Below are positions 48,961 through 62,857 of a stretch of DNA of 64,000 nucleotides, in pieces. The stretch spans positions 558,001 through 622,000 of the forward strand of contig CATKHW010000289.1 in NCBI GenBank assembly GCA_949752795.1, written 5' to 3'. The translations under genes were made by a program, and so were the position numbers. The notes beneath the pieces were generated by a model that was given only the letters and a program-made list of their open reading frames with translations, was not told where the DNA came from and did not search any database. This stretch comes from Hyperoodon ampullatus (taxonomy: Eukaryota > Chordata > Mammalia > Artiodactyla > Ziphiidae). Numbering within the stretch: the stretch's first letter is position 1; each line of letters begins with the position of its first letter.

Positions 48961-50698
48961 CTTGGCCAAAAAGGGCGTATACGTTTTCTCCTGAATATAT
49001 TCAGGAGAAAACGCATACGCCCTTTTTGGCCAAGTGCATCATTGTCGAAGTTGTGCCCCTCTTCCTGTGCTTTAAATGCGATTCCAACGTACCTCTTGAA
49101 ATCTGTTTCCTGCTATTCTGCCTCGCTTTCAAGTCCGCCTCGTTGCCTTCCCTCAACAGATTTTTGGACGATAGTTGTCCTTTATTACTCAGCCAGTTTG
49201 TGAATTGCTGTGCCCCTGAGCTCCATTTTTCAACTCGTTTTTGGTGAGCTGACCGCAAGTCCAAAATTTTGGTTCAGGACCTATACTGGTTCCCGGTGGG
49301 TGGCTGAGAATTTGGTTAATTCTTCTTCCTGCCGGGAAATTAGAGTGATATGTGCCCGTCCTAATGCCTAACAGCTACTCTCTCATTGGTTCTCCCTCTT
49401 CCCTTTCACCTCTGCCAAATTGGCAACCTGTGCGTGCCAGGAGGTTAAAGGGGCTGTCTCTCCAAGTTGGGAGATTGATAGTAAAGCAGATTGAAAGTCA
49501 AACCGGAGCACCAGGAGAGGGACTATTCGTTGAGTTTTAGAATCCTTTCGTATTCACAGTGTGTCCGTTCTCTAGGTTTACCGTACATGTTATAGCTGTA
49601 GTAATATTCCCTTCATCCTGGAGAGTTGGGACCCATGGAATGGGTGCCAGGCATTTGTGCTTTAAAGGGTCTGCATTTGCTCACCCAATCCCACCAATCG
49701 TCTCAGTCCCAAGTGTCCAGCCTTATGCCACATCCAGCTGTCGTTGTAGATAGGGTCATTCCAGGTTTCATCAGAGACCCTGAAGGAATTGTAAAGAATT
49801 TCCCAGTTTTTTTGTTTTGTTTTTGAAATTCCTTTTTATAGTGGGTTTGAGCTAATTCCCGCTGCCATGTTTATGCCAGTCTAGACACACTTGATTCCCT
49901 TATGGAGACATATCAATACATAGGTTTTAAGATTCTTACTAGTCAGATATATTCCTCTGTGGGAAATATGGGGTTTTGAGTCCCTTTCACTGAGGAAGGT
50001 GTAGCTCTTGTCTATTCCATAGTTGGTTTTTCGAGCAGTACCTGTGCTTATATCAAACTCTGGTTTTATGCATCACCCCACCTCTACTTCCCCCTTAAGC
50101 AGGCATAAGAGTGTTTTCTAAATGTGAGACACTGTTCTCTTTCCTAACTCAGTTCAAGTGTAGCCATGTTTACAGGATCTTCATAAGTGATATCTTATGA
50201 TAAGTTTCTTTTTCTCTGTGACTTATTTCACTTAGAATCATCGTACCTGAATCCACCCATTTTGCTGCTACTGGTCTTATGACATTGATTTCATGGCTGA
50301 GGGATATTCCATCGTAGGTAAGTACCACAATTTTTTGAACCATATTTATATTTCCTGGGATACTTAAGGTGTACCCAAGTTGAGGTCCTTGAAAGCAGTG
50401 CAGCCCTAAATTTTGGGGTGGCTCTGTCTTATTGATTTTCAGTTTTCCCGAGGTATATTCCCTAGAATGGAAGTGCCCTTGGCTCTGTAGCTCTGTTGTT
50501 TACTTGTTTTAGGGAACACAATGCACTCCTCCAGAGAGGCAGTTGGCAGTTTACATCCCGCCCATCAGCATTACAAGGCTTCCTGTTCTCCAGGGCCTGT
50601 CTTGCCTTTCTGGTTTTTACACATTTTGTGGATGTCCCTTTTGACCGGTGGGAAGTGATACTTCTTTGTAGTGCAGATTTGCATTGCCCGCTTGCTTG
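48961..50698. repeat. Monomer 29, C2/C1 chimera (1738 bp)
   Basis: C2 markers up to gtgtccgttc (c49566), then C1 markers from gggtttgagctaatt (g49849) and ctgtgggaaat onward. Palindrome at 48961-49034 with one mismatch. The antisense L1 relic, at about 49839-50684, is C1-type. Confidence 0.92.
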
Positions 50699-52429
50699 CT
50701 TGGCCAAAAAGGGCGTATGCGTTTTCTCCTGAATATATTCAGGAGAAAACCATTACGCCCTTTTTGGCCAAGTGCATCATTGTCGAAGTTGTGCCCCTCT
50801 TCCTGTGCTTTAAAGGTGATTCCAACGTACCTCTGTTTCCTGCTATTCTGCCTCGCTTTCAAGTCCGCCTCGTTGCCTTCCCTCAACAGATTTTTGGACG
50901 ATAGTTGTCCTTTATTCCTCGTCCAGTTTGGGAATTGCTGTGCCCCTGAGCTCCATTTTTCAACTCGTTTTTTGTGAGCTGACCGCAAGTCCAAAATTTT
51001 GGTTCAGGACCTATACTGGTTCCCGGTGGGAGGCTGAGGCTTTGGTTAATTCTTCTTCCTGCCGGGAAATTAGAGTGATATGTTCCCGTACAAATGCCTA
51101 ACAGCTACTCTCTCATTGGTTCTCCCTCTTCCCTTTCATCCTCTGCCAAATTGGCAACCTTTTCGAACCAGGAGGTTAAAGGGGCTGTCTCTCCAAGTTG
51201 GGAGGTTGATAGTAAAGCAGATGGAAAGTCAAACCCGAGCACCAGGAGAGGGACTATTCGTTGAGTTTTAGAAACCTTTCGTATTCACAATGTGTCCATT
51301 CTCTAGGTTTCCCGTACATGTTATAGTTGTATTAATATTCCCTTTAACCTGGAGAGTTGGGACCCATGGAATGGGTGCCAGGCATTTGTGCTTTAAAGGT
51401 TCTGCATTTGCTCACCCAATCTCACCAATCCTCTCAGTCCCAAGTGTCCAGCATTATGCCACATCCAGCTGCCGTTGTACATATGGTCATTCCAGGTTTC
51501 ATCAGAGACCCTGAAGGAATTGTAAAGAATTTCCCAGTTTTTTTGTTTTGTTTTTGAAATTCCTTTTTATAGTGGGTTTGAGCTGATTCTCGCTGCCATG
51601 TTTATGACAGTCTAGACACACTTGATTCCCTTACGGAGACATATCAATACATAGGTTTTAATATTCTTACTAGTCAGATATATTCCTCTGCGGGAAATAT
51701 GGGGTTTTGAGTCCCTTTCACTGAGGAAGGTGTAGGTCTTGTCTATTCCATAGTTGGTTTTTGGAACGGTACCTGTGCTTATATCAAACTCTGGTTTTAT
51801 GCATCACCCCACCTCTCCTTCCCCCTTAAGCAGGCATAAGAGTGTTTTCTAAATGTGAGACACTGTTCTCTTTCCTAACTCAGTTCAAGTGTAGCCATGT
51901 GTACAGGATCATCATAAGTGATATCTTATGATAAGTTTCTTTTTCTCTGTGACTTATTTCACTTAGAATCATCGTACCTGAATCCACCCATTTTGCTGCT
52001 ACTGGTCTTATGACATTGATTTCATGGCTGAGGGATATTCCATCGTACGTAGGTACCACAATTTTTTGAACCATTTTTATATTTCCTGGGATATTTAAGG
52101 TGTACCCAAGTTGAGGTCCTTGTAAGCAGTGCAGACCTATATTTTGGGGTGGCTCTGGCTTATTGATTTTCAGTTTTCCCAAGGTATATTCCCTAGACTG
52201 GAAGTGCCCTTGGCTCTGTAGCTCTGTTCTTTACTTGTTTTAGGGAACACAATGCACTCCTCCAGAGAGGCAGTTGGCAAGTTACATCCGCCCCATCAGC
52301 ATAACAAGGCTCCCTGTTCTCCAGGGCCTGTCTTGCCTTTCTGGTGTTTACACATTTTGTGGATGTCCCTTTTGACCGGTGGGAAGTGATACTTCTTTGT
52401 AGTGCAGATTTGCATTGCCCGCTTGCTTG
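50699..52429. repeat. Monomer 30, type D1 (1731 bp)
   Basis: D1 by acgtacctctgtttcc and gtacatatggtc. It has a D2-like gggaggttgatag near 51201 and private changes at tgttcccgtac near 51083 and gcattacaagg near 50571. Palindrome at 50699-50772 with three mismatches. Antisense L1 relic at about 51570-52415. Confidence 0.93.
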
Positions 52430-54169
52430 CTTGGCCAAAAAGGGCGTATGCGTTTTCTCCTGAATATATTCAGGAGAAAACGCATACGCCCTTTTTGGCC
52501 AAGTGCATCATTGTCGAAGTTGTGCCCCTCTTCCTGTGCTTTAAAGGCGATTCCAACGTACCTCTTGAAATCTGTTTCCTGGTATTCTGCCTCGCTTTCA
52601 AGTCTGCCTCGTTGCCTTCCCTTTACAGATTTTTGGACGATAGTTGTCCTTTATTACTCTGCCAGTTTGTGAATTGCTGTGCCCTTGCGCTCCATTTTTC
52701 AACTCGTTTTTTTGTGAGCTGACCAGGAGTGCAAAATTTTGGTTCAGGACCTATGCTGGTTCACGGTGGGGGTCTGAGACTTTGGTTAATTCTTCTTCCT
52801 GCTGGGAAGTTAGAGTGATATGTGCCCGTCCTAATGCCTAACAGCTACTCTCTCATTGGTTCTCCCTTTTCCCTTTCATCCTCTGCCAAATTGGCAACCT
52901 GTGCGAGCCAGGAGGTTAAAGGGGCTGTCTCTCCAAGTTGGGAGATTGATAGTAAAGCAGATTGAAAGTCAAACCGGAGCACCAGGAGAGGGACTATTCG
53001 TTGAGTTTTAGAAACCTTTCGTATTCACAGTGTGTCTGTTCTCTAGGTTTACCGTACATGTTATAGCTGTAGTAATATTCCCTTCATCCTGGAGAGTTGG
53101 GACCCATGGAATGGGTGCCAGGCATTTGTGCTTTAAAGGGTCTGCATTTGCTCACCCAATCCCACCAATCGTCTCAGTCCCAAGTGTCCAGCCTTATGCC
53201 ACATCCAGCTGTCGTTGTAGATAGGGTCATTCCAGATTTCATCAGAGACCCTGAAGGAATTGTAAAGAATTTCCCAGTTTTTTTGTTTTGTTTTTGAAAT
53301 TCCTTTTTATAATGGGTTTGAGCTGATTCTCACTGCCATGTTTATGCCAGTCTAGACACACTTGATTCCCTTACGTAGACATATCAATACATAGGTTTTA
53401 AGATTCTTACTAGTCAGATATATTCCTCTGCGGGAAATATGGGGTTTTGAGTCCCTTTCACTGAGGAAGGTGTAGGTCTTGTCTATTCCATAGTTGGTTT
53501 TTGGAACGGTACCTGTGCTTATATCAAACTCTGGTTTTATGCATCACCCCACCTCTCCTTCCCCCTTAAGCAGGCATAAGAGTGTTTTCTAAATGTGAGA
53601 CACTGTTCTCTTTCCTAACTCAGTTCAAGTGTAGCCATGTGTACAGGATCATCATAAGTGATATCTTATGATAAGTTTCTTTTTCTCTGTGACTTATTTC
53701 ACTTAGAATCATCGTACCTGAATCCACCCATTTTGCTGCTACTGGTCTTATGACATTGATTTCATGGCTGAGGGATATTCCATCGTACGTAAGTACCACA
53801 ATTTTTTGAACCATTTTTATATTTCCTGGGATATTTAAGGTGTACCCAAGTTGAGGTCCTTGTAAGCAGTGCAGACCTATATTTTGGGGTGGCTCTGGCT
53901 TATTGATTTTCAGTTTTCCCAAGGTATATTCCCTAGACTGGAAGTGCCCTTGGCTCTGTAGCTCTGTTCTTTACTTGTTTTAGGGAACACAATGCACTCC
54001 TCCAGAGAGGCAGTTGGCAAGTTACATCCGCCCCATCAGCATAACAAGGCTCCCTGTTCTCCAGGGCCTGTCTTGCCTTTCTGGTGTTTACACATTTTGT
54101 GGATGTCCCTTTTGACCGGTGGGAAGTGATACTTCTTTGTAGTGCAGATTTGCATTGCCCGCTTGCTTG
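52430..54169. repeat. Monomer 31, type A (1740 bp)
   Basis: Perfect palindrome at 52430-52503. Antisense L1 relic at about 53310-54155. It reads caatcgtctc, like monomer 19. Confidence 0.93.
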
Positions 54170-55909
54170 CTTGGCCAAAAAGGGCGTATGCGTTTTCTCC
54201 TGAATATATTCAGGAGAAAACGCATACGCCCTTTTTGGCCAAGTGCATCATTGTCGAAGTTGTGCCCCTCTTCCTGTGCTTTAAAGGCGATTCCAACGTA
54301 CCTCTTGAAATCTGTTTCCTGGTATTCTGCCTCGCTTTCAAGTCTGCCTCGTTGCCTTCCCTTTACAGATTTTTGGATGATAGTTGTCCTTTATTACTCT
54401 GCCAGTTTGTGAATTGCTGTGCCCTTGCGCTCCATTTTTCAACTCGTTTTTTTGTGAGCTGACCAGGAGTGCAAAATTTTGGTTCAGGACCTATGCTGGT
54501 TCACGGTGGGGGTCTGAGACTTTGGTTAATTCTTCTTCCTGCTGGGAAGTTAGAGTGATATGTGCCCGTCCTAATGCCTAACAGCTACTCTCTCATTGGT
54601 TCTCCCTTTTCCCTTTCATCCTCTGCCAAATTGGCAACCTGTGCGAGCCAGGAGGTTAAAGGGGCTGTCTCTCCAAGTTGGGAGATTGATAGTAAAGCAG
54701 ATTGAAAGTCAAACCGGAGCACCAGGAGAGGGACTATTCGTTGAGTTTTAGAAACCTTTCGTATTCACAGTGTGTCTGTTCTCTAGGTTTACCGTACATG
54801 TTATAGCTGTAGTAATATTCCCTTCATCCTGGAGAGTTGGGACCCATGGAATGGGTGCCAGGCATTTGTGCTTTAAAGGGTCTGCATTTGCTCACCCAAT
54901 CCCACCAATCGTCTCAGTCCCAAGTGTCCAGCCTTATGCCACATCCAGCTGTCGTTGTAGATAGGGTCATTCCAGATTTCATCAGAGACCCTGAAGGAAT
55001 TGTAAAGAATTTCCCAGTTTTTTTGTTTTGTTTTTGAAATTCCTTTTTATAATGGGTTTGAGCTGATTCTCACTGCCATGTTTATGCCAGTCTAGACACA
55101 CTTGATTCCCTTACGTAGACATATCAATACATAGGTTTTAAGATTCTTACTAGTCAGATATATTCCTCTGCGGGAAATATGGGGTTTTGAGTCCCTTTCA
55201 CTGAGGAAGGTGTAGGTCTTGTCTATTCCATAGTTGGTTTTTGGAACGGTACCTGTGCTTATATCAAACTCTGGTTTTATGCATCACCCCACCTCTCCTT
55301 CCCCCTTAAGCAGGCATAAGAGTGTTTTCTAAATGTGAGACACTGTTCTCTTTCCTAACTCAGTTCAAGTGTAGCCATGTGTACAGGATCATCATAAGTG
55401 ATATCTTATGATAAGTTTCTTTTTCTCTGTGACTTATTTCACTTAGAATCATCGTACCTGAATCCACCCATTTTGCTGCTACTGGTCTTATGACATTGAT
55501 TTCATGGCTGAGGGATATTCCATCGTACGTAAGTACCACAATTTTTTGAACCATTTTTATATTTCCTGGGATATTTAAGGTGTACCCAAGTTGAGGTCCT
55601 TGTAAGCAGTGCAGACCTATATTTTGGGGTGGCTCTGGCTTATTGAATTTCAGTTTTCCCAAGGTATATTCCCTAGACTGGAAGTGCCCTTGGCTCTGTA
55701 GCTCTGTTCTTTACTTGTTTTAGGGAACACAATGCACTCCTCCAGAGAGGCAGTTGGCAAGTTACATCCGCCCCATCAGCATAACAAGGCTCCCTGTTCT
55801 CCAGGGCCTGTCTTGCCTTTCTGGTGTTTACACATTTTGTGGATGTCCCTTTTGACCGGTGGGAAGTGATACTTCTTTGTAGTGCAGATTTGCATTGCCC
55901 GCTTGCTTG
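54170..55909. repeat. Monomer 32, type A' (1740 bp)
   Basis: Carries t54378 (ttggatgatag), the partner of t33532. It lacks the other private changes of monomer 20. Perfect palindrome at 54170-54243. Antisense L1 relic at about 55050-55895. Confidence 0.93.
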
Positions 55910-57648
55910 CTTGGCCAAAAAGGGCGTATGCGTTTTCTCCTGAATATATTCAGGAGAAAACGCATACGCCCTTTTTGGCCAAGTGCATCATTGTCGAAGT
56001 TGTGCCCCTCTTCCTGTGCTTTAAAGGCGATTCCAACGTACCTCTTGAAATCTGTTTCCTGGTATTCTGCCTCGCTTTCAAGTCCGCCTCGTTGCCTTCC
56101 CTTTACAGATTTTTGGACGATAGTTGTCCTTTATTACTCTGCCAGTTTGTGAATTGCTGTGCCCTTGCGCTCCATTTTTCAACTCGTTTTTTTGTGAGCT
56201 GACCAGGAGTGCAAAATTTTGGTTCAGGACCTATGCTGGTTCACGGTGGGGGTCTGAAACTTTGGTTAATTCTTCTTCCTGCTGGGAAGTTAGAGTGATA
56301 TGTGCCCGTCCTAATGCCTAACAGCTACTCTCTCATTGGTTCTCCCTCTTCCCTTTCACCTCTGCCAAATTGGCAACCTGTGCGAGCCAGGAGGTTAAAG
56401 GGGCTGTCTCTCCAAGTTGGGAGATTGATAGTAAAGCAGATTGAAAGTCAAACCGGAGCACCAGGAGAGGGACTATTCGTTGAGTTTTAGAAACCTTTCG
56501 TATTCACAGTGTGTCTGTTCTCTAGGTTTACCGTACATGTTATAGCTGTAGTAATATTCCCTTCATCCTGGAGAGTTGGGACCCATGGAATGGGTGCCAG
56601 GCATTTGTGCTTTAAAGGGTCTGCATTTGCTCACCCAATCCCACCAATCGTCTCAGTCCCAAGTGTCCAGCCTTATGCCACATCCAGCTGTCGTTGTAGA
56701 TAGGGTCATTCCAGGTTTCATCAGAGACCCTGAAGGTATTGTAAAGAATTTCCCAGTTTTTTTGTTTTGTTTTTGAAATTCCTTTTTATAATGTGTTTGA
56801 GCTGATTCTCGCTGCCATGTTTATGCCAGTCTAGACACACTTGATTCCCTTACGTAGACATATCAATACATAGGTTTTAAGATTCTTACTAGTCAGATAT
56901 ATTCCTCTGCGGGAAATATGGGGTTTTGAGTCCCTTTCACTGAGGAAGGTGTAGGTCTTGTCTATTCCATAGTTGGTTTTTGGAACGGTACCTGTGCTTA
57001 TATCAAACTCTGGTTTTATGCATCACCCCACCTCTCCTTCCCCCTTAAGCAGGCATAAGAGTGTTTTCTAAATGTGAGACACTGTTCTCTTTCCTAACTC
57101 AGTTCAAGTGTAGCCATGTGTACAGGATCATCATAAGTGATATCTTATGATAAGTTTCTTTTTCTCTGTGACTTATTTCACTTAGAATCATCGTACCTGA
57201 ATCCACCCATTTTGCTGCTACTGGTCTTATGACATTGATTTCATGGCTGAGGGATATTCCATCGTACGTAAGTACCACAATTTTTTGAACCATTTTTATA
57301 TTTCCTGGGATATTTAAGGTGTACCCAAGTTGAGGTCCTTGTAAGCAGTGCAGACCTATATTTTGGGGTGGCTCTGGCTTATTGATTTTCAGTTTTCCCA
57401 AGGTATATTCCCTAGACTGGAAGTGCCCTTGGCTCTGTAGCTCTGTTCTTTACTTGTTTTAGGGAACACAATGCACTCCTCCAGAGAGGCAGTTGGCAAG
57501 TTACATCCGCCCCATCAGCATAACAAGGCTCCCTGTTCTCCAGGGCCTGTCTTGCCTTTCTGGTGTTTACACATTTTGTGGATGTCCCTTTTGACCGTTG
57601 GGAAGTGATACTTCTTTGTAGTGCAGATTTGCATTGCCCGCTTGCTTG
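55910..57648. repeat. Monomer 33, type B (1739 bp)
   Basis: Perfect palindrome at 55910-55983. Private changes gtctgaaactttgg near 56256 and gaaggtattg near 56736. Antisense L1 relic at about 56789-57634. Confidence 0.93.
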
Positions 57649-59386
57649 CTTGGCCAAAAAGGGCGTATACGTTTTCTCCTGAATATATTCAGGAGAAAAC
57701 GCATACGCCCTTTTTGGCCAAGTGCATCATTGTCAAAGTTGTGCCCTTCTTCCTGTGCTTTAAATGCGATTCCAACGTACCTCTTGAAATCTGTTTCCTG
57801 CTATTCTGCCTCGCTTTCAAGTCCGCCTCGTTGCCTTCCCTCAACAGATTTTTGGACGATAGTTGTCCTTTATTACTCAGCCAGTTTGTGAATTGCTGTG
57901 CCCCTGAGCTCCATTTTTCAACTCGTTTTTGGTGAGCTGACCGCAAGTCCAAAATTTTGGTTCAGGGCCTATACTGGTTCCCGGTGGGTGGCTGAGATTT
58001 TGGTTAATTCTTCTTCCTGCCGGGAAATTAGAGTGATATGTGCCCGTCCTAATGCCTAACAGCTACTCTCTCATTGGTTCTCCCTCTTCCCTTTCACCTC
58101 TGCCAAATTGGCAACCTGTGCGTGCCAGGAGGTTAAAGGGGCTGTCTCTCCAAGTTGGGAGATTGATAGTAAAGCAGATTGAAAGTCAAACCGGAGCACC
58201 AGGAGAAGGACTATTCGTTGAGTTTTAGAATCCTTTCGTATTCACAGTGTGTCCGTTCTCTAGGTTTACCGTACATGTTATAGCTGTAGTAATATTCCCT
58301 TCATCCTGGAGAGTTGGGACCCATGGAATGGGTGCCAGGCATTTGTGCTTTAAAGGGTCTGCATTTGCTCACCCAATCCCACCAATCGTCTCAGTCCCAA
58401 GTGTCCAGCCTTATGCCACATCCAGCTGTCGTTGTAGATAGGGTCATTCCAGGTTTCATCAGAGACCCTGAAGGAATTGTAAAGAATTTCCCAGTTTTTT
58501 TGTTTTGTTTTTGAAATTCCTTTTTATAGTGGGTTTCAGCTAATTCCCGCTGCCATGTTTATGCCAGTCTAGACACACTTGATTCCCTTATGGAGACATA
58601 TCAATACATAGGTTTTAAGATTCTTACTAGTCAGATATATTCCTCTGTTGGAAATATGGGGTTTTGAGTCCCTTTCACTGAGGAAGGTGTAGCTCTTGTC
58701 TATTCCATAGTTGGTTTTTCGAGCAGTACCTGTGCTTATATCAAACTCTGGTTTTATGCATCACCCCACCTCTACTTCCCCCTTAAGCAGGCATAAGAGT
58801 GTTTTCTAAATGTGAGACACTGTTCTCTTTCTTAACTCAGTTCAAGTGTAGCCATGTTTACAGGATCTTCATAAGTGATATCTTATGATAAGTTTCTTTT
58901 TCTCTGTGACTTATTTCACTTAGAATCATCGTACCTGAATCCACCCATTTTGCTGCTACTGGTCTTATGACATTGATTTCATGGCTGAGGGATATTCCAT
59001 CGTAGGTAAGTACCACAATTTTTTGAACCATATTTATATTTCCTGGGATACTTAAGGTGTACCCAAGTTGAGGTCCTTGAAAGCAGTGCAGCCCTAAATT
59101 TTGGGGTGGCTCTGTCTTATTGATTTTCAGTTTTCCCAAGGTATATTCCCTAGAATGGAAGTGCCCTTGGCTCTGTAGCTCTGTTGTTTACTTGTTTTAG
59201 GGAACACAATGCACTCCTCCAGAGAGGCAGTTGGCAGTTTACATCCCGCCCATCAGCATAACAAGGCTTCCTGTTCTCCAGGGCCTGTCTTGCCTTTCTG
59301 GTTTTTACACATTTTGTGGATGGCCCTTTTGACCGGTGGGAAGTGATACTTCTTTGTAGTGCAGATTTGCATTGCCCGCTTGCTTG
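57649..59386. repeat. Monomer 34, type C2 (1738 bp)
   Basis: C2 markers (gtgcgtgcc, agaatccttt, gggtttcagc), but ccagctg near 58422 rather than ccaactg. Several private changes cluster at 57735-57750 (gtcaaagttgtgcccttctt). Palindrome at 57649-57722 with one mismatch. Antisense L1 relic at about 58527-59372. Confidence 0.93.
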
Positions 59387-61117
59387 CTTGGCCAAAAAGG
59401 GCGTATGCGTTTTCTCCTGAATATATTCAGGAGAAAACCATTACGCCCTTTTTGGCCAAGTGCATCATTGTCGAAGTTGTGCCCCTCTTCCTGTGCTTTA
59501 AAGGTGATTCCAACGTACGTCTGTTTCCTGCTATTCTGCCTCGCTTTCAAGTCCGCCTCGTTGCCTTCCCTCAACAGATTTTTGGACGATAGTTGTCCTT
59601 TATTCCTCGTCCAGTTTGGGAATTGCTGTGCCCCTGAGCTCCATTTTTCAACTCGTTTTTTGTGAGCTGACCGCAAGTCCAAAATTTTGGTTCAGGACCT
59701 ATACTGGTTCCCGGTGGGAGGCTGAGGCTTTGGTTAATTCTTCTTCCTGCCGGGAAATTAGAGTGATATGTGCCCGTACAAATGCCTAACAGCTACTCTC
59801 TCATTGGTTCTCCCTCTTCCCTTTCATCCTCTGCCAAATTGGCAACCTTTTCGAACCAGGAGGTTAAAGGGGCTGTCTCTCCAAGTTGGGAGGTTGATAG
59901 TAAAGCAGATGGAAAGTCAAACCCGAGCACCAGGAGAGGGACTATTCGTTGAGTTTTAGAAACCTTTCGTATTCACAATGTGTCCATTCTCTAGGTTTCC
60001 CGTACATGTTATAGTTGTATTAATATTCCCTTTAACCAGGAGAGTTGGGACCCATGGAATGGGTGCCAGGCATTTGTGCTTTAAAGGGTCTGCATTTGCT
60101 CACCCAATCTCACCAATCCTCTCAGGCCCAAGTGTCCAGCATTATGCCACATCCAGCTACCGTTGTACATAGGGTCATTCCAGGTTTCATCAGAGACCCT
60201 GAAGGAATTGTAAAGAATTTCCCAGTGTTTTTGTTTTGTTTTTGGAATTCCTTTTTATAGTGGGTTTGAGCTGATTCTCGCTGCCATGTTTATGACAGTC
60301 TAGACACACTTGATTCCCTTACGGAGACATATCAATACATAGGTTTTAAGATTCTTACTAGTCAGATATATTCCTCTGCGGGAAATATGGGGTTTTGAGT
60401 CCCTTTCACTGAGGAAGGTGTAGGTCTTGTCTATTCCATAGTTGGTTTTTGGAACGGTACCTGTGCTTATATCAAACTCTGGTTTTATGCATCACCCCAC
60501 CTCTCCTTCCCCCTTAAGCAGGCATAAGAGTGTTTTCTAAATGTGAGACACTGTTCTCTTTCCTAACTCAGTTCAAGTGTAGCCATGTGTACAGGATCAT
60601 CATAAGTGATATCTTATGATAAGTTTCTTTTTCTCTGTGACTTATTTCACTTAGAATCATCGTACCTGAATCCACCCATTTTGCTGCTACTGGTCTTATG
60701 ACATTGATTTCATGGCTGAGGGATATTCCATCGTACGTAGGTACCACAATTTTTTGAACCATTTTTATATTTCCTGGGATATTTAAGGTGTACCCAAGTT
60801 GAGGTCCTTGTAAGCAGTGCAGACCTATATTTTGGGGTGGCTCTGGCTTATTGATTTTCAGTTTTCCCAAGGTATATTCCCTAGACTGGAAGTGCCCTTG
60901 GCTCTGTAGCTCTGTTCTTTACTTGTTTTAGGGAACACAATGCACTCCTCCAGAGAGGCAGTTGGCAAGTTACATCCGCCCCATCAGCATAACAAGGCTC
61001 CCTGTTCTCCAGGGCCTGTCTTGCCTTTCTGGTGTTTACACATTTTGTGGATGTCCCTTTTGACCGGTGGGAAGTGATACTTCTTTGTAGTGCAGATTTG
61101 CATTGCCCGCTTGCTTG
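59387..61117. repeat. Monomer 35, type D2 (1731 bp)
   Basis: D2 by acgtacgtctg and cagtgtttttg, but it reads ttgctgtgcc rather than ttgatgtgcc. Private tttttggaattcc near 60241. Palindrome at 59387-59460 with three mismatches. Antisense L1 relic at about 60258-61103. Confidence 0.93.
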
Positions 61118-62857
61118 CTTGGCCAAAAAGGGCGTATGCGTTTTCTCCTGAATATATTCAGGAGAAAACGCATACGCCCTTTTTGGCCAAGTGCATCATT
61201 GTCGAAGTTGTGCCCCTCTTCCTGTGCTTTAAAGGCGATTCCAACGTACCTCTTGAAATCTGTTTCCTGGTATTCTGCCTCGCTTTCAAGTCTGCCTCGT
61301 TGCCTTCCCTTTACAGATTTTTGGACGATAGTTGTCCTTTATTACTCTGCCAGTTTGTGAATTGCTGTGCCCTTGCGCTCCATTTTTCAACTCGTTTTTT
61401 TGTGAGCTGACCAGGAGTGCAAAATTTTGGTTCAGGACCTATGCTGGTTCACGGTGGGGGTCTGAGACTTTGGTTAATTCTTCTTCCTGCTGGGAAGTTA
61501 GAGTGATATGTGCCCGTCCTAATGCCTAACAGCTACTCTCTCATTGGTTCTCCCTTTTCCCTTTCATCCTCTGCCAAATTGGCAACCTGTGCGAGCCAGG
61601 AGGTTAAAGGGGCTGTCTCTCCAAGTTGGGAGATTGATAGTAAAGCAGATTGAAAGTCAAACCGGAGCACCAGGAGAGGGACTATTCGTTGAGTTTTAGA
61701 AACCTTTCGTATTCACAGTGTGTCTGTTCTCTAGGTTTACCGTACATGTTATAGCTGTAGTAATATTCCCTTCATCCTGGAGAGTTGGGACCCATGGAAT
61801 GGGTGCCAGGCATTTGTGCTTTAAAGGGTCTGCATTTGCTCACCCAATCCCACCAATCCTCTCAGTCCCAAGTGTCCAGCCTTATGCCACATCCAGCTGT
61901 CGTTGTAGATAGGGTCATTCCAGATTTCATCAGAGACCCTGAAGGAATTGTAAAGAATTTCCCAGTTTTTTTGTTTTGTTTTTGAAATTCCTTTTTATAA
62001 TGGGTTTGAGCTGATTCTCACTGCCATGTTTATGCCAGTCTAGACACACTTGATTCCCTTACGTAGACATATCAATACATAGGTTTTAAGATTCTTACTA
62101 GTCAGATATATTCCTCTGCGGGAAATATGGGGTTTTGAGTCCCTTTCACTGAGGAAGGTGTAGGTCTTGTCTATTCCATAGTTGGTTTTTGGAACGGTAC
62201 CTGTGCTTATATCAAACTCTGGTTTTATGCATCACCCCACCTCTCCTTCCCCCTTAAGCAGGCATAAGAGTGTTTTCTAAATGTGAGACACTGTTCTCTT
62301 TCCTAACTCAGTTCAAGTGTAGCCATGTGTACAGGATCATCATAAGTGATATCTTATGATAAGTTTCTTTTTCTCTGTGACTTATTTCACTTAGAATCAT
62401 CGTACCTGAATCCACCCATTTTGCTGCTACTGGTCTTATGACATTGATTTCATGGCTGAGGGATATTCCATCGTACGTAAGTACCACAAGTTTTTGAACC
62501 ATTTTTATATTTCCTGGGATATTTAAGGTGTACCCAAGTTGAGGTCCTTGTAAGCAGTGCAGACCTATATTTTGGGGTGGCTCTGGCTTATTGATTTTCA
62601 GTTTTCCCAAGGTATATTCCCTAGACTGGAAGTGCCCTTGGCTCTGTAGCTCTGTTCTTTACTTGTTTTAGGGAACACAATGCACTCCTCCAGAGAGGCA
62701 GTTGGCAAGTTACATCCGCCCCATCAGCATAACAAGGCTCCCTGTTCTCCAGGGCCTGTCTTGCCTTTCTGGTGTTTACACATTTTGTGGATGTCCCTTT
62801 TGACCGGTGGGAAGTGATACTTCTTTGTAGTGCAGATTTGCATTGCCCGCTTGCTTG
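61118..62857. repeat. Monomer 36, type A (1740 bp), start of HOR block 8
   Basis: Perfect palindrome at 61118-61191. The antisense L1 relic at about 61998-62843 has a private cacaagttttt near 62490. Confidence 0.93.

Larger units (their letters stand above)
45482..52429. repeat. HOR block 6: A-B-(C2/C1)-D1 (6948 bp)
   Basis: Canonical length, but the third monomer is C2 in front and C1 behind and is followed by D1. The C2-to-D1 order is otherwise absent from the window. Confidence 0.92.
52430..61117. repeat. HOR block 7: A-A'-B-C2-D2 (8688 bp, 5-mer)
   Basis: Second occurrence of the 5-mer, at an offset of 20846 bp from block 4. It includes the shared A'-specific base t54378. Confidence 0.92.
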
